From NCBI GenBank assembly GCA_045541135.1, contig JAZQIO010000051.1, positions 62,001-126,000 of the forward strand: 64,000 nucleotides of DNA. Reading direction: 5' to 3'. The notes under the pieces are model-generated. The model was not told the DNA's origin. It saw only the letters and a program-made list of their open reading frames with translations, and searched no databases. The position numbers and the translations under genes are program-made. The number at the start of each line of letters is the position of its first letter. Positions within the stretch are counted from its first letter, which is position 1. This document shows positions 45,400 to 53,149 of this stretch, piece after piece. This stretch comes from CAZNKU01 sp045541135. GTDB taxonomy: Bacteria > Bacillota > Clostridia > Monoglobales > Firm-18.

Positions 45400-46784
45400 T
45401 GACGAATAAAAGAGTTACTAAAGTTTTGATATTACTTTCTTTTATGTATTTGTCTTTGATCGGATATCTCACGTATATGGAATTTTTCCAAAAAGATATG
45501 TTGATTTCTCATTCTGCTAACCGTAGAAATTTTGCCATTGAGGATATTACAAAGCGAGGATCGATTACGGATATTAACGGTACGGTTTTGGCTGAAAGTG
45601 TAGACTCTGTAAGATGTTATCCCTATAAGGGAATGTATTCTCATATAATAGGTTATAATTCAACACAGTATCAAAGATGTAATCTGGAAAAAACATACAA
45701 TGACCAGTTACTTGCCGTAAACAAACTTTCGGAGGTTCTTGGTTCCTCAGCAAATGAATATGGTCACAATCTTGTTCTTACAATAGAACACTCGATTCAG
45801 GAACTTGCATATAACCAACTTGCTGATGATAATGGCTGTGTAATAGCTATAAATCCAAATACCGGCGCAATAATTGCAATGGTTAGTAAACCGGATTTTG
45901 ATCCTAACGAAGAAATGCTTGTTAAAAACTGGGATGAACTTCTGGAGAATGAAAGTAATCCTTTTGTAGCAAGGGCTACATCAGGACTTTATGCTCCGGG
46001 TTCTACATTTAAATTGCTTACCGCACTTTCGGCAGTTGAAAATGACTATGATGCTATGATGTTTGAGGATGAAGGCCAAGTTACAATAGGCGGAAAAGTT
46101 TTTGAAAATCAAAATGGGAAACATTATGGAGTTATAGACCTTAAATATGGATTTAAAGAATCAAGTAACGTGGTTTTTTGTACATTAAGTGAAAAAATCG
46201 GTGGCACAAAGCTTTATGATATTGCAACGCGTTTTGGGTTTAACAAAAGCTTTAATTTTGATTTGGAATATCAGGTAAGCACTTTTCCGGATAATGTAAA
46301 GGACAGTGCCCATAATGCATCACTAGCCATAGGGCAGGGAGATATGCTTTCAACTCCGCTTCAAATGGCAATGGTTACATGTGGTATAGCTAATAAAGGT
46401 GTTGTAATGAAACCATATCTTGTTGACAGTATTGTAACGCATGAAAATAAACTTATAAAGAAAAATAAACCATCTGTTCTTTACAATGCAGCGAATTATG
46501 AGGATACAGCTGAGGTGGTTGATATGATGGTAGAAACGGTAAAAAACGGTACCGGAACAAATGCGACAATAAGTGGAATAACTGTTGCGGGTAAAACCGG
46601 AACTGCCGAAAATGAATATACAGATTTGTATGACAATATGCAGCACACATGGTTTGTGTCATTTGCACCTGCTTATAATCCGGAAATTGTTGTTGTAGTT
46701 ATGAAGGAATACAGCGGAGGAAGTGGCGGAGGGGACTGTGCACTAATTGCAAGAGAAATTATAAAAAAATATTTAAAAAAGTAG
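45399..46784 (+). CDS. Class B penicillin-binding protein (PbpA-like transpeptidase)
   Basis: A 461-residue membrane-anchored D,D-transpeptidase that cross-links peptidoglycan. One N-terminal helix (about 8-27) is followed by a short dimerisation region with RGSITDINGTVLAES and the transpeptidase domain. Active-site motifs: APGSTFKLL (SxxK), ESSNVVFC (SxN) and AGKTGTAEN (KTG). It starts at the rodA stop, so SEDS and PBP are made together, with FHA as regulator. Confidence 0.94.
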   Translation: MTNKRVTKVLILLSFMYLSLIGYLTYMEFFQKDMLISHSANRRNFAIEDITKRGSITDINGTVLAESVDSVRCYPYKGMYSHIIGYNSTQYQRCNLEKTYNDQLLAVNKLSEVLGSSANEYGHNLVLTIEHSIQELAYNQLADDNGCVIAINPNTGAIIAMVSKPDFDPNEEMLVKNWDELLENESNPFVARATSGLYAPGSTFKLLTALSAVENDYDAMMFEDEGQVTIGGKVFENQNGKHYGVIDLKYGFKESSNVVFCTLSEKIGGTKLYDIATRFGFNKSFNFDLEYQVSTFPDNVKDSAHNASLAIGQGDMLSTPLQMAMVTCGIANKGVVMKPYLVDSIVTHENKLIKKNKPSVLYNAANYEDTAEVVDMMVETVKNGTGTNATISGITVAGKTGTAENEYTDLYDNMQHTWFVSFAPAYNPEIVVVVMKEYSGGSGGGDCALIAREIIKKYLKK

Positions 46785-46813
46785 TTGACAAACGACCAAA
46801 TCTGTGATATCAT
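46785..46813 (+). promoter_or_regulatory. Promoter of rplU-rpmA
   Basis: TTGACA (46785-46790), 17 bases, TATCAT (46808-46813), starting right after the PBP stop codon; no terminator separates the two. Confidence 0.75.
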
Positions 46814-46817
46814 AATA

Positions 46818-46890
46818 CGGTATCCGCTCGAAATTGGTTTGTAAATGTTCGTAAGAACATACCTGATAGGCGAGTTTTTGATTAAGGAGG
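46818..46890 (+). ncRNA. Probable L21 leader (5' UTR regulatory RNA)
   Basis: The rplU leader contains a hairpin ATGTTC-GTAA-GAACAT (46845-46860), an outer GGTAT/ATACC pairing and a CTCG/CGAG pairing before the AAGGAGG ribosome site. Many Firmicutes have an autoregulatory L21 leader at this place. I recognise position and structure, not the full consensus. Confidence 0.5.
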
Positions 46891-46899
46891 TGCGTTTCG

Positions 46900-47211
46900 G
46901 TGTACGCAGTAATTGAAACAGGCGGTAAGCAGTACAAAGTTTCTGAAGGCGATGTAATCTACGTTGAAAAATTAGATGTTGAAGCTGGTGCTGATGTAGC
47001 GTTTGACAAAGTTTTACTAATTGGCGAAGGTAGCGACGTTAAAGTTGGAGCTCCTGTAGTTGATGGCGTTTCTGTAGCCGGTAAGGTTATTAAGAACGAT
47101 AAGGCTAAAAAAGTTGTTGTTTACAAGTATAAACCTAAAAAAGGTTATCATAAGAAACAGGGACACAGACAGCCTTACACAAAAGTTGAAATCACAAAGA
47201 TTAACGGTTAA
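46900..47211 (+). CDS. rplU: 50S ribosomal protein L21
   Basis: A 103-residue L21: YAVIETGGKQYKVSEGDVIY at the start and YKPKKGYHKKQGHRQPYTKV near the end. GTG start at 46900 behind AAGGAGG. It is followed by rpmA after 39 bases; the protease gene prp (ysxB), which usually lies between them in Firmicutes, is missing. Confidence 0.98.
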   Translation: MYAVIETGGKQYKVSEGDVIYVEKLDVEAGADVAFDKVLLIGEGSDVKVGAPVVDGVSVAGKVIKNDKAKKVVVYKYKPKKGYHKKQGHRQPYTKVEITKING

Positions 47212-47250
47212 TTTTTAATTTACTTATTCAGATTAGCGAGGTGAAATTAA

Positions 47251-47511
47251 ATGGCTCATAAGAAAGGTGTCGGTAGTACTAAAAACGGCAGAGATTCAGA
47301 GTCCAAAAGACTTGGTGTCAAAAGAGCTGACGGTCAGCCGGTATTGGCAGGTAACATCCTTGTTCGTCAGAGAGGAACAAAAATTCACCCTGGTATAAAT
47401 GTTGCTAAGGGTAAGGATGATACTTTATTTGCTCTTGTTGACGGTAGAGTTAAATTCGAACGTAAAGGTAAAGATCAAAAACAGGTTAGTGTTTATACAT
47501 TAGCTCAGTAA
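47251..47511 (+). CDS. rpmA: 50S ribosomal protein L27, without N-terminal extension
   Basis: An 86-residue L27 starting MAHKKGVGSTKNGRDSESKR. In most Firmicutes L27 begins with an extra segment that the protease Prp removes, exposing the N-terminus near the peptidyl transferase centre. Here the protein starts at the mature position like the proteobacterial form, and prp is not in the operon, so the two losses agree. Confidence 0.98.
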   Translation: MAHKKGVGSTKNGRDSESKRLGVKRADGQPVLAGNILVRQRGTKIHPGINVAKGKDDTLFALVDGRVKFERKGKDQKQVSVYTLAQ

Positions 47512-47519
47512 GTTTGTAG

Positions 47520-47551
47520 AGGACTGTTAGAAAATTAACAGTCCTTTATTA
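47520..47551 (+). terminator. Terminator after rpmA
   Basis: Stem AGGACTGTTA (47520-47529) / TAACAGTCCT (47536-47545) with T-rich tail. Confidence 0.85.
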
Positions 47552-47581
47552 TTTCTTATTACAAAAAGTCGGAGGATTATA

Positions 47582-48844
47582 ATGTTTGTTGATATTGCAA
47601 ATATAACAGTAAAAGGTGGTCACGGCGGTAACGGTGCTGTTGCTTTTCATCGTGAAAAATATGTTGCAGCAGGGGGACCTGACGGCGGAGATGGCGGCAG
47701 AGGCGGCAGTGTTATTTTGAAGGTTGATACCAATCTTGCAACTCTTATGGATTTTCGTTATAAAAAGAAATATGTTGCAGAAAACGGTAAAGACGGTTCC
47801 GGATTAAAAATGAGAGGGAAATCCGGCGAAAACCTGATTATTTTTGTACCCCTTGGAACTTTAGTTAAAGACGTTAAGACCGGAAAAATTATCGCAGACC
47901 TGAATAGTGTTGACTCAGAGTTTGTTGCAGCCCGAGGAGGTAATGGCGGTTGGGGTAATGCTCATTTTTCAACAGCAACCAGACAAACACCCAATTTTGC
48001 CAAAAGTGGTAAGCAAGGTCAGGAACGTGAAATAACCCTTGAACTTAAATTAATAGCTGATATTGGTTTACTAGGATTTCCCAATGTTGGTAAATCAACC
48101 CTTTTATCTGTTGTAAGCGATGCAAGACCCAAAATTGCAAATTATCATTTTACAACTCTTATACCTAACCTTGGTGTTGTAAAAATGTTTGAAGATAATA
48201 TAATTATGGCTGATATTCCCGGTATTATTGAGGGTGCTAATGAAGGTATTGGCTTAGGTCACGACTTTTTAAGACATATAGAGAGAACCAAATTGTTAAT
48301 ACATGTAGTAGATGTATCCGGTTGTGAAGGCAGAAATCCTGTTGAAGATTTTGATCTTATAAATAACGAGCTAAAAAAATACAGTGAAGTTCTTTCGGAA
48401 AAAATTCAAATTGTTGCAGCAAATAAAACAGATGTTTCTACAGATAATCTTGAAGAATTCACAAAAGAATTAAACGACAGAGGTTATGAGGTTTTTCCAA
48501 TTTCTGCAGCAACAAATCAGGGTGTAGATAAACTTTTAAAATATGCATATGAACAGCTTAAAACAATACCTGAAACTGAATTTGAAATTGAAGAAATTGA
48601 AGCAGATGTTTTTGAACTGAGCGACGATTTTGTTGTATATGTGGATGAAGACGGAGTATATAATGTTGAAGGTGAGCAAGCCGAATATATCGTCAATTCC
48701 ACCAATTTTGATGATAACGAAAGCTTAAGTTATTTCCAGAGAGTTCTTCGCAAAAAGGGTATAATTGATATGCTTGAACAAGAGGGTATAAAAGATGGAG
48801 ATACTGTTCGTATGGCAGAGGTAGAGTTTGATTATTACAGATAA
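47582..48844 (+). CDS. obgE: GTPase Obg
   Basis: A 420-residue ribosome-associated GTPase in late 50S assembly and stress control. Domains: Gly-rich Obg fold (1-158, with GGHGGNGAVAFHREK), GTPase domain with GFPNVGKST (G1), DIPG (G3) and NKTD (G4), and a C-terminal OCT domain (about 340-420). GGAGG lies before the ATG. It follows L21-L27 as in most bacteria. Confidence 0.97.
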   Translation: MFVDIANITVKGGHGGNGAVAFHREKYVAAGGPDGGDGGRGGSVILKVDTNLATLMDFRYKKKYVAENGKDGSGLKMRGKSGENLIIFVPLGTLVKDVKTGKIIADLNSVDSEFVAARGGNGGWGNAHFSTATRQTPNFAKSGKQGQEREITLELKLIADIGLLGFPNVGKSTLLSVVSDARPKIANYHFTTLIPNLGVVKMFEDNIIMADIPGIIEGANEGIGLGHDFLRHIERTKLLIHVVDVSGCEGRNPVEDFDLINNELKKYSEVLSEKIQIVAANKTDVSTDNLEEFTKELNDRGYEVFPISAATNQGVDKLLKYAYEQLKTIPETEFEIEEIEADVFELSDDFVVYVDEDGVYNVEGEQAEYIVNSTNFDDNESLSYFQRVLRKKGIIDMLEQEGIKDGDTVRMAEVEFDYYR

Positions 48845-48861
48845 TTAGAGGTGATTTTATA

Positions 48862-49506
48862 ATGGCAGAAATGAGTAAAAAAGTTTCTGTGGAAGTTGTA
48901 AAAAGACTTCCAAGATATTACCGATATCTCAGAGATTTGGCTGATAATGGTGTTACAAGAATTTCTTCTCAGGTTTTAGGAGAAAAAATGAATGTTACCG
49001 CATCGCAGATTCGCCAGGATTTAAACTGCTTTGGCGGTTTTGGTCAGCAGGGATACGGTTATAATGTTGAAGCTCTTTATAATGCTATTGGTGAAATTTT
49101 AGGAATTCATAACGGACATAAAATTATTGTTGTTGGTGCCGGACATTTGGGTCAGGCACTTATAAACTATAAATCCTTTGAAAAAAGAGGGTTTAAGATT
49201 ATAGGTGTTTTTGATATAAAAAAAGAACTTATAGGTCAGGATATGGGGGGACTCAAAGTATTGCATCTTGATTCTCTTGAGGATTTTATCAAAAGTGAGA
49301 ATCCTGATATTGCAGTTCTTTCTGTTCCTAAATCTGCTGCAAACAGTGTTGCACAAAAACTTGTTTCATTCGGAATAAAAGGTCTTATGAATTTCTGTTA
49401 TATAGACATTGATGTGCCTGATGATGTATGTGTTGAAAATATTCATTTGTCAGATACACTTATGACTTTGTCATACCGTTTAAAAAATACACAAAATAAA
49501 GAATAA
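48862..49506 (+). CDS. rex: Redox-sensing transcriptional repressor Rex
   Basis: A 214-residue repressor that senses the NADH/NAD+ ratio and controls fermentation genes. The N-terminal winged helix has RLPRYYRYLRDLADNGVTRI and SASQ-like TASQIRQDLNCFGGFG; the Rossmann domain has VVGAGHLGQAL. C-terminal YRLKN swaps into the partner subunit. It follows obg by 17 bases. No Rex operator is evident in the window. Confidence 0.97.
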   Translation: MAEMSKKVSVEVVKRLPRYYRYLRDLADNGVTRISSQVLGEKMNVTASQIRQDLNCFGGFGQQGYGYNVEALYNAIGEILGIHNGHKIIVVGAGHLGQALINYKSFEKRGFKIIGVFDIKKELIGQDMGGLKVLHLDSLEDFIKSENPDIAVLSVPKSAANSVAQKLVSFGIKGLMNFCYIDIDVPDDVCVENIHLSDTLMTLSYRLKNTQNKE

Positions 49507-49522
49507 TTAATTGCAAAAAATG

Positions 49523-49552
49523 TTGACATAGCAATGTACCTTAGGGTATAAT
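49523..49552 (+). promoter_or_regulatory. Promoter of glnN
   Basis: TTGACA (49523-49528), 18 bases, TATAAT (49547-49552). Confidence 0.75.
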
Positions 49553-49568
49553 ACTAATAGGTAAAGAG

Positions 49569-49598
49569 GCACTGCGAATGCTTTCGTAGTGCTTTTTT
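49569..49598 (+). terminator. Leader hairpin with T-tract before glnN (candidate attenuator)
   Basis: GCACTGCGAA (49569-49578), TGCT loop, TTCGTAGTGC (49583-49592), then six T. It is an intrinsic-terminator shape starting about ten bases after the predicted transcript start and 25 bases before the start codon. It either ends upstream rex transcripts or attenuates glnN. Confidence 0.6.
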
Positions 49599-49623
49599 AA
49601 ATGAGTAATACGGAGGTTTTACA

Positions 49624-51702
49624 GTGAATAATATACCCGAAATGTTTGGTAGTCTTGTTTTTAACGAAACGGTAATGAAAGAAAGATTGCCACGTGATAT
49701 TTATGATGCAGTAAAGAAAACAATTGAAGAAGGTAAAACCCTTGACCCTAAAGTGGCGGGTGTTGTTGCTAACGAAATGAAAGAATGGGCAATTGAAAAC
49801 GGAGCAACACATTTTACACATTGGTTTCAACCTATGACCGGTATTACAGCTGAAAAACACGATAGTTTTATTTCACCTGCCGAAAACGGTAAGGTTATAA
49901 TGGAATTTTCAGGTAAAGAACTTATAAAGGGTGAACCTGATGCATCCAGTTTTCCATCGGGCGGTTTACGTGCAACATTTGAAGCACGAGGATATACAGC
50001 GTGGGATCCTACATCGTATGCGTTTATTAAAGACAATTCATTGTGTATTCCTACAGCTTTTTGTTCGTATGGCGGACAGGCACTTGATAAAAAAACACCG
50101 CTTTTACGTTCTATGCATGCTGTAAATAAACAGACATTACGCTTTTTAAGAGCACTTGGAGATACAACCACAAAAGCTGTAAACACAACGGTAGGACCGG
50201 AACAGGAATATTTTCTTATAGAAAAAGATATGTATAAACAGAGAAAAGATCTTGTTTTTTCCGGAAGAACTCTTTTTGGAGCAATGCCTCCAAAGGGGCA
50301 GGAAATGGAAGATCATTATTTTGGTGTAATTAAACCTAAAGTTTCTGCATTTATGAAAGAACTTGACGAGGAATTGTGGAAGCTTGGTGTGCTTGCAAAG
50401 ACAAAACATAATGAAGCAGCACCTGCACAACATGAATTAGCTCCTGTTTACTGTACAACAAATATAGCAATAGACCATAATCAGATTACTATGGAGCTTA
50501 TGAAAAAGATTGCTGATAAATACGATTTGGCATGTCTTCTGCATGAAAAACCATTTGAATACATAAACGGTAGCGGTAAGCATAATAACTGGTCTGTTTC
50601 AACGGATACCGGTGATAATTTGCTTAATCCCACAAGCACACCTGAAAATAACGAAAGATTTTTATTGATGCTTTGTGCAGTTATAAAGGGTGTTGATGAA
50701 TATCAGGATTTAATGAGAATATCTGTTGCAAGTGCCGGTAATGACCATCGTCTTGGAGGAAATGAAGCACCTCCTGCAATACTTTCCATTTTCCTTGGAG
50801 AAGAACTTGAGGCTATTTTAGAAGCAATTGAAAACGGAGAGGAATATGTTAAAAAATCCGTTGATAAAATGAAACTTGGAGCAAAGGTTATTCCTGAATT
50901 CAGAAGAGATAACACAGACAGAAACCGCACATCACCGTTTGCGTTTACCGCTAATAAATTTGAATTCCGTATGCTTGGTTCAAATGATTCTGCAGCATGT
51001 CCCAATATTATGCTTAATACAATTGTTGCTGAAGAATTATCACAGTTTACTGAAATGCTTGAAGCAGGTAAAACACCTAAAGATATTATCCGTGATACTA
51101 TGAAAAATCACAAACGTATTATATTTAACGGCAACAACTATTCGGAAGAATGGGTTAAAGAGGCTGAAAGACGTGGTTTGTCCAATTTTAAAACTACCCC
51201 GGAAGCGTTTGCACACTATACTGACGATAAAAATATTGCTTTGTTTGAAAAACACAAGGTGTATACTCGTGAAGAGGTTGTTTCGAGGTATGAAATATTA
51301 GTTGAACATTACAATAAGGTTGTAAACATTGAAGCAAAGACAATGCTTTATATGGTGAGAAATGATATTATACCTGCAATTTCCGGTTTTTCAAATGATA
51401 TGTGTGTAGCCGTTGCAAACAAAAAGACGATTTCAGATAAAATTAATTGCTCTGTTGAGCTTGAACTTGCTGAAAAATCCTCAACTTTACTTGCCGAAAT
51501 ACATGAAATTGCTGACAAGCTGGACAAAGAAGTGAAGTTTGTTTCAGCTATGACGGATTTTGCTGATATATCCTTTGAAATAAAGAATAATATGATTCCG
51601 ATAATGAATTCGTTAAGAAAAGTTGTTGATGAAGCGGAAGTGGTTGTTGGAGCACAGTATTGGCCTTATCCTACTTATGCTGATATGTTGTTCTACATTT
51701 AA
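49624..51702 (+). CDS. glnN: Type III glutamine synthetase
   Basis: A 692-residue GSIII, the large form of glutamine synthetase found in Clostridia and Bacteroidetes, which joins ammonia to glutamate with ATP. Distinct GSIII stretches: GATHFTHWFQPMTG, TVGPEQEYFLIEKDM, HNEAAPAQHELAPVY, GSGKHNNWSVSTDTG and SAGNDHRLGGNEAPP. GTG start at 49624 after CGGAGG. Its own promoter with a hairpin leader points to nitrogen-linked control. Confidence 0.97.
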   Translation: MNNIPEMFGSLVFNETVMKERLPRDIYDAVKKTIEEGKTLDPKVAGVVANEMKEWAIENGATHFTHWFQPMTGITAEKHDSFISPAENGKVIMEFSGKELIKGEPDASSFPSGGLRATFEARGYTAWDPTSYAFIKDNSLCIPTAFCSYGGQALDKKTPLLRSMHAVNKQTLRFLRALGDTTTKAVNTTVGPEQEYFLIEKDMYKQRKDLVFSGRTLFGAMPPKGQEMEDHYFGVIKPKVSAFMKELDEELWKLGVLAKTKHNEAAPAQHELAPVYCTTNIAIDHNQITMELMKKIADKYDLACLLHEKPFEYINGSGKHNNWSVSTDTGDNLLNPTSTPENNERFLLMLCAVIKGVDEYQDLMRISVASAGNDHRLGGNEAPPAILSIFLGEELEAILEAIENGEEYVKKSVDKMKLGAKVIPEFRRDNTDRNRTSPFAFTANKFEFRMLGSNDSAACPNIMLNTIVAEELSQFTEMLEAGKTPKDIIRDTMKNHKRIIFNGNNYSEEWVKEAERRGLSNFKTTPEAFAHYTDDKNIALFEKHKVYTREEVVSRYEILVEHYNKVVNIEAKTMLYMVRNDIIPAISGFSNDMCVAVANKKTISDKINCSVELELAEKSSTLLAEIHEIADKLDKEVKFVSAMTDFADISFEIKNNMIPIMNSLRKVVDEAEVVVGAQYWPYPTYADMLFYI

Positions 51703-51707
51703 TTGAA

Positions 51708-51713
51708 TATAAT
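51708..51713 (+). promoter_or_regulatory. -10 element of rubrerythrin gene
   Basis: TATAAT with no good -35 (ATGTTG at the expected place). The predicted transcript start is about 51720, at the first base of the inverted repeat. Confidence 0.4.
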
Positions 51714-51720
51714 TAACTTG

Positions 51721-51762
51721 ATTGGCAATAATATACTCAAAAGGAGTGATATTATTGCCAAT
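51721..51762 (+). promoter_or_regulatory. Perfect 14-bp inverted repeat covering the rubrerythrin ribosome site and start
   Basis: ATTGGCAATAATAT (51721-51734) and ATATTATTGCCAAT (51749-51762) are exact inverse complements; ACTC/GAGT adds four pairs with one bulged G. The Shine-Dalgarno AAGGAG (51741-51746) is partly in the loop and partly paired, and the TTG start codon (51755-51757) is inside the right arm. It could act as mRNA structure or as a repressor operator. Confidence 0.65.
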
Positions 51763-52354
51763 TGATTTTAAAAACAGTGAAACGAAGGAAAATCTTATGA
51801 AAGCATTTGCGGGCGAGTCTCAGGCGCGAAACAGATATGAAATGGCCGCCGGAATTGCGAATAAGCAAAATCTTCAGGTTGTAGAAATGATTTTTAAGTT
51901 TACGGCAGATCAGGAAAAAGAGCATGCCGAAGTTTTCTACAAGTATCTTACAGAGTGTTCCGGGGAAAATATTAAAATTGAAGGAACTTATCCGGTAGAT
52001 ATCAGTAATGATGTATGTGAACTTCTAAAAATGGCTCAACATAACGAATATGAAGAACATGATGATGTTTATCAGTCTTTCGGTAATAAAGCAAAGGAAG
52101 AAGGATTTGAAAATATCGCCTATACTTTCTTTGAAATTGCAAAGATAGAAAAAACCCACGGGGACAGATTTGCACATATTGCAGAGTTACTTCAAAGCAA
52201 TAAACTTTTTGTTTCCGATGTTAAGTGTAAATGGATGTGCTTAAATTGCGGTAATATACTTGAAGTTGAGCAGGTTCCGCAAGTGTGCCCTGTATGCCAG
52301 CATGACAAAGGATATTTTATACGTCTTGAATTTGCACCTTATACGTGTAGTTAA
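51755..52354 (+). CDS. rbr: Rubrerythrin
   Basis: A 199-residue peroxide-reducing di-iron protein of anaerobes. The ferritin-like four-helix part carries the ligands in AGESQARNRYEMAA, TADQEKEHAEVFY and EIAKIEKTHGDRF, and the C-terminal rubredoxin part has CLNCGN and CPVCQHDKGY. The start is the TTG at 51755, with AAGGAG eight bases before it; the upstream ATG frame would place coding sequence across the inverted repeat and lacks a ribosome site. Likely induced under oxidative stress, with control through the start-site hairpin. Confidence 0.93.
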   Translation: MPIDFKNSETKENLMKAFAGESQARNRYEMAAGIANKQNLQVVEMIFKFTADQEKEHAEVFYKYLTECSGENIKIEGTYPVDISNDVCELLKMAQHNEYEEHDDVYQSFGNKAKEEGFENIAYTFFEIAKIEKTHGDRFAHIAELLQSNKLFVSDVKCKWMCLNCGNILEVEQVPQVCPVCQHDKGYFIRLEFAPYTCS

Positions 52355-52396
52355 TAAATGAGTTCGGTTAAATACCGAACTCATTTATTTTTTTTT
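52353..52396 (+). terminator. Terminator after rubrerythrin
   Basis: Sixteen-base perfect stem from 52353 to 52389 around TAAAT, then T-run. Confidence 0.9.
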
Positions 52397-52408
52397 GAAA
52401 TTAAGCTA

Positions 52409-52437
52409 TTGATTTATTTCAAAAAATTTGTTATACT
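52409..52437 (+). promoter_or_regulatory. Promoter of the DUF1858 gene
   Basis: TTGATT (52409-52414), 17 bases, TATACT (52432-52437). Confidence 0.6.
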
Positions 52438-52470
52438 ATTATGTATAAGATTAATTGGAGGTAATATAAA

Positions 52471-52671
52471 ATGGCTAAAGTAACAAAAGATATGATAATA
52501 ATGGATGTTTTAAGAATGGTTCCACAGTCTGCTAATTTGTTTTTGGAAATTGGTATGCACTGCTTGGGTTGTCCTTCTGCAAGTGGTGAATCTGTTGAAC
52601 AGGCTTGTATGGTTCATGGGGCAGATTGTGATGCTTTGATTGAAAAAATCAACGCATTAATTGAAGAATAA
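52471..52671 (+). CDS. DUF1858 redox disulfide domain protein
   Basis: A 66-residue DUF1858 protein. TKDMIIMDVLRMVPQSANLF and the motif GMHCLGCPSASGESVEQAC, with a CxxC, define the family, which is often linked to hybrid-cluster proteins and thought to use a reversible disulfide. GGAGG precedes the ATG. A short distance from rubrerythrin fits an oxygen or nitrosative stress role, but this is inferred. Confidence 0.88.
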   Translation: MAKVTKDMIIMDVLRMVPQSANLFLEIGMHCLGCPSASGESVEQACMVHGADCDALIEKINALIEE

Positions 52672-52702
52672 TTTGAAACAATAAATTTTAAGGAGGCTCA
52701 TA

Positions 52703-52996
52703 ATGGCGAATAAAGATAACGGACAGAAGATTTTGACATATAAAGGTAAGCCGTTGATGAGAAAAGGTAACGAAATATACTACGGTAATATTGATGATAA
52801 ATACAGAGTATATTTGGAAATTGACGAAAATACAGATATTATGGGTTTGGACATTGCTACCCATGTTAATGTTCAGTTGCAAACAAACGAAGTGCCGGGT
52901 AAAGCAAAGGTTTTAAGAAAGGCTGAAAGAGACGGTCTTTATGCTGCATTGGATCTTGGAGAATATTGGCTTACTGACATTTTATCTGAAGAGTAA
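52703..52996 (+). CDS. Conserved-looking small protein, unknown function
   Basis: A 97-residue acidic soluble protein with AAGGAGG before its ATG, 31 bases after the DUF1858 stop and followed by its own terminator. It has no signal peptide, Cys pair or catalytic motif. The pattern suggests a small all-beta fold (KILTYKGKPLMRKGNEIYYG, DKYRVYLEI, HVNVQLQTN, GKAKVLRKAERDGLYAALDL). I recognise no named family. It probably shares the DUF1858 promoter. Confidence 0.75.
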   Translation: MANKDNGQKILTYKGKPLMRKGNEIYYGNIDDKYRVYLEIDENTDIMGLDIATHVNVQLQTNEVPGKAKVLRKAERDGLYAALDLGEYWLTDILSEE

Positions 52997-53001
52997 AACA
53001 G

Positions 53002-53030
53002 TGGCGTTGCATATGCAACGCCATTATTTT
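53002..53030 (+). terminator. Terminator after the 97-residue gene
   Basis: TGGCGTTGCAT / ATGCAACGCCA (53002-53023), then TTATTTT. Confidence 0.85.
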
Positions 53031-53045
53031 GTGTAAAACTGAGTA

Positions 53046-53098
53046 TGGCAGAATTTTATTCTGCCACACTCTATATTAACAACCAACTTGGTTGGTTG
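53046..53098 (+). repeat. Two further hairpins upstream of the DUF6873 gene
   Basis: TGGCAGAA (53046-53053) / TTCTGCCA (53059-53066) and CAACCAAC (53080-53087) / GTTGGTTG (53091-53098), both perfect with short loops and no T-tail. They lie in the leader of the next gene if its TTG start is right. Confidence 0.6.
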
Positions 53099-53149
53099 AT
53101 TGCATATACAATATTATTTTATGAATTCCAATACAATAAGGTGATAATT

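Noticed and set aside
51722..51754. Upstream start for rubrerythrin
   Set aside because: Would place codons over the inverted repeat and ribosome site; rubrerythrin normally starts a few residues before the first ligand helix.
53045..53149. Upstream ATG extension of the DUF6873 protein
   Set aside because: No ribosome site, and the first codons are made of two perfect hairpins; TTG at 53150 with AAGGTGA fits better, though not proven.
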